Shown: piece by piece, positions 39,273 to 48,413 of the stretch
Position numbering within the stretch: the first letter of the stretch is position 1
Layout: every line of letters begins with the position of its first letter
NCBI GenBank assembly: GCA_902616675.1
Contig: CACMTV010000001.1
Coordinates: forward strand, 62,001-126,000
Reading direction: 5' to 3'
DNA length: 64,000 nt
Source: an uncultured Pelagibacteraceae bacterium
GTDB lineage: Bacteria > Pseudomonadota > Alphaproteobacteria > Pelagibacterales > Pelagibacteraceae
Position numbers and translations under genes: made by a program
The notes under the pieces: model-generated
Databases searched by the model: none
Seen by the model: only the letters and a program-made list of their open reading frames with translations
Told to the model about the DNA's origin: nothing

Positions 39273-39938
39273 ATGAAACCAAAAGCCATTGTATTTGATG
39301 CATACGGTACTCTTTTCGACGTCAATTCAGCAGCAGAAAAATGCAAAAACAAAATAGGAAATAAATGGGAAAGTTTTGCAAATTTTTGGAGGACTACCCA
39401 ACTTGAATATACTTGGCTAAGAAGTTTAATGAAAAAACACAAAGATTTCTGGCAAGTAACTGAAGATAGTTTAGATAAGTCAATGAAAGTTTTTAATATT
39501 GACAATAGTTTGAAAAAAGAATTACTAAATCTTTATAAAATTTTATCACCATATCCAGAAGTAAAAAAAGTTTTAACAAATTTGAAAGAAAAAAAATTTA
39601 AATTAGCAATTCTTTCAAATGGAACACCAGACCTTCTCGAAGAGCTTGTAAAAAAAAATAATTTAGATAATTTATTTGATGACCTTTTTTCTATAGAACA
39701 AGTAAAAATTTATAAACCTGACTCTAAGGTTTATGATATTCCAATTAAAAAGTATAAAATAAAACCTGAAGAAATAGTTTTTTTAAGTGCTAATACCTGG
39801 GATGTGTCAGGGGGTGGAAACTACGGATATAACTCAGTTTGGGTAAACAGAAATAAATCTTATTTCGATAACCTTGATTATTATCCAAAAAATGAGATTG
39901 GCAACTTAACGCAGCTACTTGATATCGTTAAAACTTAA
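39273..39938 (+). CDS. Haloacid dehalogenase, type II (HAD superfamily)
   Basis: Type II members hydrolyse L-2-haloacids. The nucleophile Asp9 is in VFDAYGTLFDVNS, motif II is LSNGTPDLLEEL, the lysine motif is VKIYKPDSKVY and motif IV is FLSANTWDVSGG. The pattern DAYGTLFD plus SANTWD is that of haloacid dehalogenases rather than general phosphatases. Length 221 fits. The natural substrate in a marine cell could be a halogenated acid or another small acid; this is not shown. Confidence 0.85.
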   Translation: MKPKAIVFDAYGTLFDVNSAAEKCKNKIGNKWESFANFWRTTQLEYTWLRSLMKKHKDFWQVTEDSLDKSMKVFNIDNSLKKELLNLYKILSPYPEVKKVLTNLKEKKFKLAILSNGTPDLLEELVKKNNLDNLFDDLFSIEQVKIYKPDSKVYDIPIKKYKIKPEEIVFLSANTWDVSGGGNYGYNSVWVNRNKSYFDNLDYYPKNEIGNLTQLLDIVKT

Positions 39939-39952
39939 TATATATTTTATTC

Positions 39953-40795
39953 ATGTCACAAATCGAGATAAAAAAAATTATTAAAGCTATTAATGCTTCA
40001 GACGGTGCTGGGGTAAAGTTAAAAAGAAGTATTGGAACTCCAGAGGCTGATTATATTGATCCGTTTTTAATGCTAGATGAATTTGGATCCGAAAATAAAG
40101 ATGATTATATTGCTGGATTCCCACCCCACCCTCATAGAGGAATTGAGACTGTTACCTATATGTTAAATGGTGAATTTGAACATCAGGATAGTACTGGCGC
40201 AAAAGGAAAGATGGCTCCAGGTGATGTTCAGTGGATGAAGACTGGAAGAGGAATTATTCACTCGGAGATGCCAGCAATGTCTGGAGGAAAATTGTTAGGT
40301 TTTCAACTTTGGATAAATATGCCAGCTAAGTTAAAAAAGAATAAACCTGAATATATTTATATTAAAGGTAACGAGCTCGGTGTTTACTCAGATAAAGAAA
40401 AAACTGTAAAAGTAATTGCGGGAAACTATGCAAATGTAGAGGGGCCGGAAAAAAAACATAATGTTGAGCCAATTTACTTACATGTAATATTAGAAGAGGG
40501 AAAAGAATTTAAATACGAAGTACCATCTGGTCATAATTCTTTTATTTATATTCTTAAAGGGGATTTAAAAATTGGAAATAAAAAACATGAAAAAGCTAGT
40601 GACTCAAACCTAATTTTACTAGAACAGGGAAGCGAACTTCAAATCAAAGCAAATAAAAAAACAGAGTTTCTATTCATAGCAGGTAAACCAATTGGAGAAC
40701 CAATAGCAAGAGGAGGTCCATTTGTCATGAATACTAAAGCAGAAATACTAGAAGCCATTCAAGATTATAACAACGGAACATTTGCTAAATACTAA
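39953..40795 (+). CDS. Pirin family protein
   Basis: Pirins are bicupin proteins; some act as quercetinases, others bind regulators. The metal ligands fit the family: His59 and His61 (PPHPHRGIETVTY), His103 and Glu105 (GIIHSEMP). The ending with GKPIGEPIARGGPFVMNT is strongly conserved. Length is 280. It lies in a plus-strand group with CDGSH, haloacid dehalogenase and a quinone oxidoreductase, suggesting a redox or detoxification theme by proximity only. Confidence 0.92.
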   Translation: MSQIEIKKIIKAINASDGAGVKLKRSIGTPEADYIDPFLMLDEFGSENKDDYIAGFPPHPHRGIETVTYMLNGEFEHQDSTGAKGKMAPGDVQWMKTGRGIIHSEMPAMSGGKLLGFQLWINMPAKLKKNKPEYIYIKGNELGVYSDKEKTVKVIAGNYANVEGPEKKHNVEPIYLHVILEEGKEFKYEVPSGHNSFIYILKGDLKIGNKKHEKASDSNLILLEQGSELQIKANKKTEFLFIAGKPIGEPIARGGPFVMNTKAEILEAIQDYNNGTFAKY

Positions 40796-40820
40796 AAGTT
40801 AAAGTACGTTTCCGTAAAAA

Positions 40821-41795
40821 ATGCCAAAATCAATTATTATTAAAAAAAATGGTGGGCCCGAAGTTTTAGAACTTCAAAATATTGAAGTTGGATCGCCTGG
40901 TCCAGATGAAATTAAAGTTACAAATCACGCGATAGGATTAAATTATATTGATACTTATCATAGATCGGGTTTATACCCTATTAAATTACCAAGTGGAATA
41001 GGATTAGAAGCAGCTGGAAAAATAGACGAAGTCGGTTCTAATGTAACAGAATTTAACAAAGGCGATAATATTGCTTACGCTTCAATTCCACTAGGAGCTT
41101 ATTCTCAGCAAAGAATTATTCCTTCTAAAATTGCAGTAAAAATACCTGACGGTATTACTCATGAACTAGCTGCAACTTTAATGACAAAAGGTTTGACTAC
41201 AAATTATTTGCTTACAAAAACTTATCATCTCAAAGCTGGTGAAACGGTTTTATTTCACGCTGCAGCAGGTGGAGTGGGACAGATTTTTGCTCAATGGGCT
41301 AATAGCATTGGAGCAAAAGTCATAGGAACAGTCGGATCCGATGAAAAGATTAAAGTAGCAGAAGAAAATGGATATTCTCATGTTATAAATTATACTAAAA
41401 ATGATTTTGCAAAAGAAGTTTTAAAAATAACAAAAAATGAGGGAGTTCCTGCAGTTTTTGATGGAGTAGGAAAAAAAACATTTTATGGATCTTTAGCTTG
41501 TCTTAAAACTAGAGGAATGATGATTAGTTTTGGTAATGCGTCTGGTCCATTAGATCCTGTAAATATTCCAAAAGATATACAGCCAAAAGGTCTATACATT
41601 ACAAGACCTTCTATAGCACAATATTTTACCAACAGAAAAGAGCTTCAAGAAGGAGCGGACGCGATTTTTGAGAAGATAAAGTTCGGAAAAATTAAAATTA
41701 GAATAGCAAAAAAATATAAATTAGCAGAAGCAAAACAAGCACATGCTGATTTAGAAGCAAGGAAGTTATATGGTCCTGCAATTTTAATTCCTTAA
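40821..41795 (+). CDS. qor: NADPH:quinone oxidoreductase (QOR, zinc-free MDR family)
   Basis: Reduces quinones or related enones with NADPH. The pattern GLNYIDTYHRSGLYP is specific to the QOR group, and the nucleotide loop AAAGGVGQIFAQWA follows near residue 145. The catalytic zinc cysteines of alcohol dehydrogenases are absent. Length is 324. The stop overlaps the next start (TAATG). Confidence 0.92.
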   Translation: MPKSIIIKKNGGPEVLELQNIEVGSPGPDEIKVTNHAIGLNYIDTYHRSGLYPIKLPSGIGLEAAGKIDEVGSNVTEFNKGDNIAYASIPLGAYSQQRIIPSKIAVKIPDGITHELAATLMTKGLTTNYLLTKTYHLKAGETVLFHAAAGGVGQIFAQWANSIGAKVIGTVGSDEKIKVAEENGYSHVINYTKNDFAKEVLKITKNEGVPAVFDGVGKKTFYGSLACLKTRGMMISFGNASGPLDPVNIPKDIQPKGLYITRPSIAQYFTNRKELQEGADAIFEKIKFGKIKIRIAKKYKLAEAKQAHADLEARKLYGPAILIP

Positions 41796-42061
41796 TGAAT
41801 AAAAAAATAGTTTCTCCATGCATAAGTATCTGTAAAACTGATCCTCTGACTGGTTATTGCTATGGTTGTGCAAGAACTAATGAAGAAAAAAAATTATGGA
41901 AGGATGAGAAAACAACAAATTTTTGGAAAATAAAAAATCTAGACCAGATTGCATCAAGAATGACAGGCTGGCAGCTAGATACTTTTAAGGAGTCGTATGA
42001 TCATAAAATTAAAAAAGGAATTTCTCTATTTAAAAAAGAATTATTAAATAAAAAATTATAA
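41795..42061 (+). CDS. DUF1289 family protein
   Basis: A small protein with four cysteines at 9, 13, 22 and 25 in the pattern PCISICKTDPLTGYCYGCARTNEE, the DUF1289 signature. They could hold zinc or an iron-sulfur cluster. The rest is basic. No function is established. It is coupled to qor by a one-base overlap, and its end overlaps the convergent DUF2721 gene by 6 bp. Confidence 0.85.
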   Translation: MNKKIVSPCISICKTDPLTGYCYGCARTNEEKKLWKDEKTTNFWKIKNLDQIASRMTGWQLDTFKESYDHKIKKGISLFKKELLNKKL

Positions 42062-42466
42062 GTCTTTTTTCATTGATTCCATATCACTTAGATGAAACTT
42101 TAAAGCCTCATTAGATAGTCTTATTTCCTGTAAAAATAAAAAAATTGAAAAAATCATACAAAGACAACAGAATGCAAAACTTAATCTAGCATAAAAAATA
42201 AGTTCTAGATAAAGAAGTAAAACTGTAAGCATGTTAAAAAGAAAACCAAAAGCAGAAAAACCCATTACGAATTTTAGGAAATTCGTTCTTTTATTTAAAA
42301 CATGAAGTTGATTTTCCCACTCTGGCGGGATTTTTTTTTCAAATGTATATTGGTCGTGTATTTTTCTTATAAGAGCGCTTAAAGTATGAAATCGATTACT
42401 GTACATTGTCATCATCAAAGGTATTGCTGGAAACATTAGTGCTGCTACTGTGTAATCAATATCCAT
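42056..42466 (-). CDS. DUF2721 family membrane protein
   Basis: A 136-residue membrane protein of unknown role. It has an N-terminal hydrophobic stretch (ALMFPAIPLMMTMYSNRF) and two later helices (about 67-88 and 92-112) separated by a cytoplasmic segment. The AALMFPAIPLMM and NRFHTLSALIRKIHD segments match the family. It stands alone on the minus strand between DUF1289 and ubiA. Confidence 0.78.
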   Translation of the reverse strand: MDIDYTVAALMFPAIPLMMTMYSNRFHTLSALIRKIHDQYTFEKKIPPEWENQLHVLNKRTNFLKFVMGFSAFGFLFNMLTVLLLYLELIFYARLSFAFCCLCMIFSIFLFLQEIRLSNEALKFHLSDMESMKKDL

Positions 42467-42520
42467 AACGAATCAAATTGATTATGTATATTACGTTTGA
42501 TATTTACAAGTCATATTTAA

Positions 42521-43381
42521 ATGAAAGATTTAAAAATATTCATTAATTTAACAAGATTAAATAGACCGATTGGTTATTTATTGTTGTTTTGGCCTTGTAG
42601 TTGGGGATTGGCTTATGCTTTTTCTTTAAATAACGATATAGAACTTTTCCTTTATTATCTTGTTTTATTTTTTTTTGGCGCAGTTTTAATGCGAAGCGCA
42701 GGATGTATTGTTAATGATATAGTTGATAGGAGATTAGATAAAAAAGTTAAGCGAACTAAAAATCGACCTCTGGCTGCTAACTTAATTTCTGTAAAAAAAG
42801 CTTTTCTTTATGTATTTGGACTTTGTGGCCTAGCATTTTTTATTTTAATCCAGTTTAACTTATTAACTATTGTACTCGGTTTAGCTTCAATGTCTCTAGC
42901 TTTTTCCTATCCCTTTATGAAAAGGATAACTTACTGGCCCCAACTTTTTTTAGGTTTAACATTTAATTGGGGAATAATAATGGCTTGGACTGCAATGGTG
43001 AATTATTTATCCCTTGATATATTTATAGTTTATTTGGCGGCCATATTTTGGACATTGGGATATGACACGATTTATGGTGCTCAAGATATTATTGATGATG
43101 AAATTATTGGAGTTAAATCAACATCAATTAAATTTAAATCAATGCTAAAAAAATTTGTTTTAATATGTTACTCGTTAAGCCTAATAATTCTTTTTTTATT
43201 CTTTTATAAGAACATGAATTTAATTTATTTTTTAATACCATTTTCAGCGTTTTTAATTTCTTTGATTTATCAAGTTATCTCTTTTGATAAAGATAATCAT
43301 AAAACTTGTCTAAATGCTTTTAAAATAAATAATTACTCTGGATTTTATTTATTTTTAACTTTTTTAACTTTATCCTTTTAA
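42521..43381 (+). CDS. ubiA: 4-hydroxybenzoate polyprenyltransferase
   Basis: Joins the polyprenyl chain to 4-hydroxybenzoate in ubiquinone synthesis. The first aspartate motif is in CIVNDIVDRRLDKKVKRT, followed by NRPLA, and the second in DTIYGAQDIIDDEIIGVKST. The opening RPIGYLLLFWPCSWGL is typical. It is 286 residues with about eight or nine helices. The ABC exporter gene starts 2 bp later. Confidence 0.95.
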   Translation: MKDLKIFINLTRLNRPIGYLLLFWPCSWGLAYAFSLNNDIELFLYYLVLFFFGAVLMRSAGCIVNDIVDRRLDKKVKRTKNRPLAANLISVKKAFLYVFGLCGLAFFILIQFNLLTIVLGLASMSLAFSYPFMKRITYWPQLFLGLTFNWGIIMAWTAMVNYLSLDIFIVYLAAIFWTLGYDTIYGAQDIIDDEIIGVKSTSIKFKSMLKKFVLICYSLSLIILFLFFYKNMNLIYFLIPFSAFLISLIYQVISFDKDNHKTCLNAFKINNYSGFYLFLTFLTLSF

Positions 43382-43383
43382 AA

Positions 43384-45126
43384 ATGAAATTTGATGAATT
43401 AAAAAAAATATTGAGAAGGTTGTACAAAGATCATGTAAATAGATATCTTGATAGAATATTTTTGTCATTGTTTCTTTCATTAATAGTCTCTACAAGTACC
43501 TCGGCGATAGCTTGGCTTCTTGACCCAGCAGTAAAAAAAATATTTATTGAAAATAATCAAACTTATGCATGGGCAATTCCTTTAGCAATTATAGTAGCTT
43601 TTTCCTCAAAAGGGATATGTCTTTACTTTGCTAGAATTCTTTTAATTAAAACTGGTCAACAAATTTCAGGAGAGCTTCAAAATAAAGTTGCACGTTATAT
43701 TTTAACTACTGATATCGCCTCAATAGAAAAAAAACACTCAGGAAAGTATATTTCAAATATTGAGTTTGATGCGGGTCAAGTTAATTCTTTGGTAAGTACT
43801 GGAATTCTTAATGCAATGAAAGATTCTATGACGCTTATAGCCTTAGTAGGAGTGATGCTTTATCAAAATTGGAAGTTAACATTTTTTGCTTTAATAATGA
43901 TGCCACTAGCGGCTGGTTTGGCTAAAACGCTCGGCAAAAGAATAGGTAAGGCTGTTACTGAGGCTGGAGAAGTGTCGGGAAGATTAACTTCTTACTTATC
44001 TGAAATTTTAAGAGCTTCTAAAATAATTAGAATATATCAAAAAGAAGATTTTGAGTTTGGAAGATCAAAAGCGATAATTGATCAGATGGTTGATAAAGCA
44101 GCGAAAATATCTTCTATTATTATCAGGGCTACGCCATTGATGGAAATTTTAACTGGTTTTATGATAGCCGGATTTATTTATTTTTCTGGATCACTTATTT
44201 CGTCAGGTGAATTACAAGTGAATCAATTTTTCTCTTTTTTGGCAGCTATGATGCTCGCTTATCAACCTATTAGATCTCTAGCAACTATAAATATGGTTGT
44301 ATTCGCAGGGGCTGCTGGAGCTAAAAGAATTTATAATGTTATTGATGAACCTATTCAGATTTCCAATAATAAAAGTCTTCCTGATTTGGATGCATCTAAA
44401 GGTAATATAAAGTTCGTAAATGTAAGTTTTAAATATGAGAATTCAGATGACAAGGCGGTAAGTGATATCAATTTAAACATTGAAGGTGGCACAATGGCAG
44501 CGTTTGTCGGTCATAGTGGGGCTGGAAAAAGTACCATTATAAATTTATTACCTAGATTTTATGATCCTCAAAGCGGCAATATTTTTATTGATGATCAAAA
44601 TACTAAATCAGTAAATTTGAATTCTTTGAGAAAATCTATTTCACTTGTAAGCCAAGATGTTATTCTTTTTGACAACTCTGTAAAAGAAAATATTCTTTAT
44701 GCTAATTCTAATGCTTCTGATAAAGAATTTTTTGACTCATGCAAATTTGCAGCAGCAGATGAATTTATAAACAATTTACCAAAAAAATATGAAACTTTAG
44801 TTGGAGAAAATGGTCAGAGACTTTCAGGAGGCCAAAAACAAAGAATTTCAATAGCAAGAGCAATTTTAAAGAAGTCTCCGATAATTCTGTTAGATGAGGC
44901 GACATCATCTTTAGATGCAGAATCTGAGGATATTGTTCAAACTGCAATTAAAAATTTAACTAAAAACAAAACTACTCTTGTAATCGCACACAGGTTGTCA
45001 ACAATTCATAATGCAGATAAAATTTTTGTTATTAAAAACGGGAAGCTTATAGACTCGGGAAATCACTCAGAACTAATAAAGAATTGTAGTTATTACAAAT
45101 TATTGTATGAGAAGCAATTGAAATAA
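43384..45126 (+). CDS. msbA: Lipid A/ABC exporter of MsbA type
   Basis: A fused exporter: six membrane helices in the first 320 residues, then an ATPase domain with Walker A GHSGAGKST (about 377), signature RLSGGQKQR (about 479) and Walker B IILLDEATSS (about 499). MsbA flips lipid A-core across the inner membrane. The assignment as MsbA rests on the next three genes (waaA, lpxK, lpxL), all lipid A enzymes; sequence alone supports only a type IV lipid or drug exporter. Confidence 0.88.
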   Translation: MKFDELKKILRRLYKDHVNRYLDRIFLSLFLSLIVSTSTSAIAWLLDPAVKKIFIENNQTYAWAIPLAIIVAFSSKGICLYFARILLIKTGQQISGELQNKVARYILTTDIASIEKKHSGKYISNIEFDAGQVNSLVSTGILNAMKDSMTLIALVGVMLYQNWKLTFFALIMMPLAAGLAKTLGKRIGKAVTEAGEVSGRLTSYLSEILRASKIIRIYQKEDFEFGRSKAIIDQMVDKAAKISSIIIRATPLMEILTGFMIAGFIYFSGSLISSGELQVNQFFSFLAAMMLAYQPIRSLATINMVVFAGAAGAKRIYNVIDEPIQISNNKSLPDLDASKGNIKFVNVSFKYENSDDKAVSDINLNIEGGTMAAFVGHSGAGKSTIINLLPRFYDPQSGNIFIDDQNTKSVNLNSLRKSISLVSQDVILFDNSVKENILYANSNASDKEFFDSCKFAAADEFINNLPKKYETLVGENGQRLSGGQKQRISIARAILKKSPIILLDEATSSLDAESEDIVQTAIKNLTKNKTTLVIAHRLSTIHNADKIFVIKNGKLIDSGNHSELIKNCSYYKLLYEKQLK

Positions 45127-45130
45127 AAAT

Positions 45131-46396
45131 ATGATTTTCTTATACAGGATTTTAACTTTTTTTTTATTTCCAATTTTTGTAATAATTACATACCTGAGAA
45201 GGTTTGCTGACAAAGAGGATAAGATAAGATTTAAAGAGAAAATATCTATTAATGAAAGTTTTTTTCCTAAAAATAAAAAAGTGGTTTGGATTCATGCGGC
45301 TAGTATAGGTGAAACAAATAGTGTTTTACCGTTGATTCAAGAAATAATTAAAAATAATCAAAAAATATTTGTTTTACTTACGACAACTACGCTTACCTCA
45401 AGTCAAATCGTTAATAAAACAGGATTAAAACAAAATAATTTTCAGCATCGTTTTTTTCCTCTTGATGTTCAATTTTTAGTTAAAAAATTTTTAGATTATT
45501 GGAAACCAGAAACAATTATATTTGTTGATTCAGAAGTTTGGCCAAACTATTTGTTGGAGATATCTAAGAGAAATATACCTTTAATGTTACTGAACGGAAG
45601 AATTACAACAAAATCGTTTAAACGTTGGAAAATATTTCCTAATTTATCAAAAAAAATATTTAATCTGTACGATTTATGTTTGACAGCCAGTACCGAGTCA
45701 GAAAAAAACTTAAAATCTTTAGGAGCAAAAAATGTAAAGTTTATAGGTAACTTAAAATTTTGCGTTTCAGCAAGTGATAAAAATGATAATCATAAATTAA
45801 AATCTTTTTTTAATAATTACTTTATTTGGTGTGCGGCGAGTACTCACAGAGGAGAAGAAGAAATAATTTTAAAGACTCATAATTTATTAAAAAATAAAAT
45901 AACTAATTTATTAACGATTATAATTCCACGTCATATAATAAGATCAAAAGAAGTTTATGATATTTGTAATAAATTTAATTTGGAAGGTCAGATTATAAGT
46001 AAATCTGATGACATCATTGAAAAGTCTGAAATATTAATAATAAATTCCATCGGGGAAATGACAAAATATTTTTATAATTGTAAAAGTATTTTTATGGGAA
46101 AATCATTATTAAAAAACTTAATTAAAGTAGGTGGTCAAAACCCTATTGAGCCTGCTAAATGTGGATGCAAAATTTATCACGGTCCATATGTTTCAAATTT
46201 TAGAGAAATATATAATTATCTAAATAAAAAAGAAATTGCATACGAAGTAAAAAATGAAATTGAATTATCGGAAAATATATTAAAAGATTTTGAAAATAAT
46301 GATTATTTGAATAAAAAAAATATTGAAGACCTTAATAATTATGGCGAAAAAATACTAAATTTAACAACTAAAGAAGTTTTGGATTTAAATAAATGA
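45131..46396 (+). CDS. waaA: Kdo transferase
   Basis: Transfers Kdo from CMP-Kdo to lipid IVA. An N-terminal anchor (residues 3-20) is followed by VVWIHAASIGE, a common GT-B opening of this family, then FVDSEVWPNYL, LLNGRIT and the C-terminal KVGGQNPIEPAKCGC nucleotide site. Length 421 is standard. The stop TGA overlaps the lpxK start. Confidence 0.95.
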   Translation: MIFLYRILTFFLFPIFVIITYLRRFADKEDKIRFKEKISINESFFPKNKKVVWIHAASIGETNSVLPLIQEIIKNNQKIFVLLTTTTLTSSQIVNKTGLKQNNFQHRFFPLDVQFLVKKFLDYWKPETIIFVDSEVWPNYLLEISKRNIPLMLLNGRITTKSFKRWKIFPNLSKKIFNLYDLCLTASTESEKNLKSLGAKNVKFIGNLKFCVSASDKNDNHKLKSFFNNYFIWCAASTHRGEEEIILKTHNLLKNKITNLLTIIIPRHIIRSKEVYDICNKFNLEGQIISKSDDIIEKSEILIINSIGEMTKYFYNCKSIFMGKSLLKNLIKVGGQNPIEPAKCGCKIYHGPYVSNFREIYNYLNKKEIAYEVKNEIELSENILKDFENNDYLNKKNIEDLNNYGEKILNLTTKEVLDLNK

Positions 46397-47319
46397 AATT
46401 TAAGAAACCCAAATTTTGGAACAATATAAATTTCTTGTCTGTTTGTTTGCTACCACTTTCTTTAATAACCATCGTACTTAATTTTATTAAATCAAAAGTG
46501 ATAACAGAACAAAGATTTAATATTCCGATAATTTGTGTTGGAAATATTTTTATTGGTGGAACTGGGAAAACACCATTAAGTATTTATATCTATAATCTGC
46601 TTAAGAAAAAAAAATTTAAGCCTGCAATTATTAAAAAGTACTACCCCTCTCATATAGATGAGATAAATTTAACAAAAAGTAAAGTGAAGCATTTTTTTTC
46701 AGACCAAAAAAGAATGCTTTCTATTTCAAAAGCGGTTACAAAAAATAATGATATCATCATTATGGATGATGGTCTTCAAGACGTCTCAATAGTTAAAGAT
46801 TTAAATATAATATGTTTTAATAGTTCTGACCTTATTGGAAACGGTTTTTTATTACCTGCAGGACCTTTAAGAGAACGATTAAGAAAAATAAGTGACTGTC
46901 AAATAGCAATAGTTAATGGAAAACGTAACATTGATTTTGAAAAAAAATTAAAATCAATATCTAGTAGTATAGAAATTTATCAATCCAAATATGAACTTAA
47001 CAATTTAAAAAAATTTAGAGGAAAGAAAGTCTTAGCATTTGCTGGAATTGGAAATCCTAAGAACTTTTTCAAATTATTGAAAGATAATGGTTTGAAAATA
47101 AGTGAAGAAATATCATTTCCAGACCATTATAATTATAAAAAAAATGAGATAGAAAATTTGATATTACAAGCAAAAGAAAAAGGGTTGAAATTAATAACAA
47201 CAGAAAAAGATTATTTTAGAATTAAACAATTAGGGTTTAAAAAGATTAATTATGTTTCTGTAAACCTTAAAATAATTAATTCCAAAAGTTTTGAAAAAGA
47301 ATTATTGAGAAATTTATGA
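46393..47319 (+). CDS. lpxK: Tetraacyldisaccharide 4'-kinase
   Basis: Phosphorylates the 4' position of the lipid A precursor. The P-loop GGTGKTPL is at about residues 55-62, preceded by a short membrane helix (about 17-33). IIMDDGLQD is the second conserved motif. Length is 308. It overlaps waaA and lpxL by 4 bp each, so the three enzymes are translated as a coupled set. Confidence 0.94.
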   Translation: MKFKKPKFWNNINFLSVCLLPLSLITIVLNFIKSKVITEQRFNIPIICVGNIFIGGTGKTPLSIYIYNLLKKKKFKPAIIKKYYPSHIDEINLTKSKVKHFFSDQKRMLSISKAVTKNNDIIIMDDGLQDVSIVKDLNIICFNSSDLIGNGFLLPAGPLRERLRKISDCQIAIVNGKRNIDFEKKLKSISSSIEIYQSKYELNNLKKFRGKKVLAFAGIGNPKNFFKLLKDNGLKISEEISFPDHYNYKKNEIENLILQAKEKGLKLITTEKDYFRIKQLGFKKINYVSVNLKIINSKSFEKELLRNL

Positions 47320-48179
47320 GGAAAAAATTTTTTTATTTTTTTCAATCAGTAATTATCTATGTGTTTTATTTTTTATCTAAAATTATTGGTTTAAAATTAA
47401 GTAGATTTTTTTTTTCTTTAATATTTAAAAAAATTGGAAATTTATTTAAATCAAAAAAAATTATTTATGATAACTTAAATAGGATTAAACCTGAAATTAG
47501 CCAATTAGAAAGGGATAAAATTATAAATAAAATGTGGTCCAATTACGGTAAAACATTTATAGAATATATTTACCTTGGGTCATTTAAAAAAAAGTCTAAT
47601 CATATAATTATAAAAAATAGAGGGGTAATGGATGAAATTGCAAAAAAAAATAAACCTGTAATATTTATTTCTGGTCATTTTGCTAATTATGAATTGATGT
47701 CAATGGAACTTACAAAGGCCAATATTAAACTTGCAACAATTTATCGACCATTGAATAATATGTTTTTGAATCCATATATGGAATACCTAAGAAAAACTTA
47801 TGTATGTAAAAACCAAATTAAAAAGGGTTTAAATGGTGTTAAGGAGTCTTTGGAGTATATAAAAAAGGGTTACAGCGTTGCATTAATGGTAGACCAAAGA
47901 GTAAGTGAAGGTCCAAGAATTAGTTTTTTTAATGGCGAAGCTCACACTACGACTTTGCCTGCACAATTATCTTCTCGCTTTGGTTGTGATATAGTTCCTA
48001 TTTATATTTCAAGAGACAAAAACGATATATTCGAAATGGAAATATTAGATCCAATTAACATTTTAGAAAGTGAGAAGAAAAACAAAGAGTTAATAACTAA
48101 AAAGATTAATCAAACTATAGAAAAACTAATTTTAAGAGATCCTGGTCAATGGATTTTGACACATAATAGGTGGAAATAA
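47316..48179 (+). CDS. lpxL: Lipid A acyltransferase (LpxL/HtrB family)
   Basis: Adds a secondary acyl chain to Kdo2-lipid A. One N-terminal membrane segment is followed by the catalytic H-x4-E motif GHFANYE (about 121-127), ATIYRPLNN, and MVDQRVSEG with FFNGEAHTTT. Length is 287. The chain specificity (LpxL or LpxM) cannot be told. It ends 11 bp before the convergent DUF2093 gene. Confidence 0.9.
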   Translation: MRKKFFYFFQSVIIYVFYFLSKIIGLKLSRFFFSLIFKKIGNLFKSKKIIYDNLNRIKPEISQLERDKIINKMWSNYGKTFIEYIYLGSFKKKSNHIIIKNRGVMDEIAKKNKPVIFISGHFANYELMSMELTKANIKLATIYRPLNNMFLNPYMEYLRKTYVCKNQIKKGLNGVKESLEYIKKGYSVALMVDQRVSEGPRISFFNGEAHTTTLPAQLSSRFGCDIVPIYISRDKNDIFEMEILDPINILESEKKNKELITKKINQTIEKLILRDPGQWILTHNRWK

Positions 48180-48190
48180 CTAAATATTTA

Positions 48191-48382
48191 TTACTTTAAT
48201 TTCTCAAACCTTTTTTTTACCTCTGAAGGTGAAAAATAAGCTTCTTGAAGCTCAACATTCCAGTAATTCAAATTTTCAAGTGGAATTTTTTTTTTTGAGA
48301 CTGCACACTCAACATGGTCACCTTTTTCAATTACTTCAAAACTGTTAGCTAAATACTTTAACTTTGCTTTTATTCCACCCAT
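48191..48382 (-). CDS. DUF2093 family protein
   Basis: A 63-residue alphaproteobacterial protein of unknown function. The family pattern includes LKYLANSFEVIEKGDHVECAV, IPLENLNYWNVELQEAY and the PSEVKKRF ending (each named separately). It is divergent from purD with a 31-bp gap. The small basic-acidic fold and single conserved Cys suggest a binding role, but nothing more can be said. Confidence 0.8.
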   Translation of the reverse strand: MGGIKAKLKYLANSFEVIEKGDHVECAVSKKKIPLENLNYWNVELQEAYFSPSEVKKRFEKLK

Positions 48383-48413
48383 AATTTAAGTAATATATAA
48401 CAAATCTTTTGAT

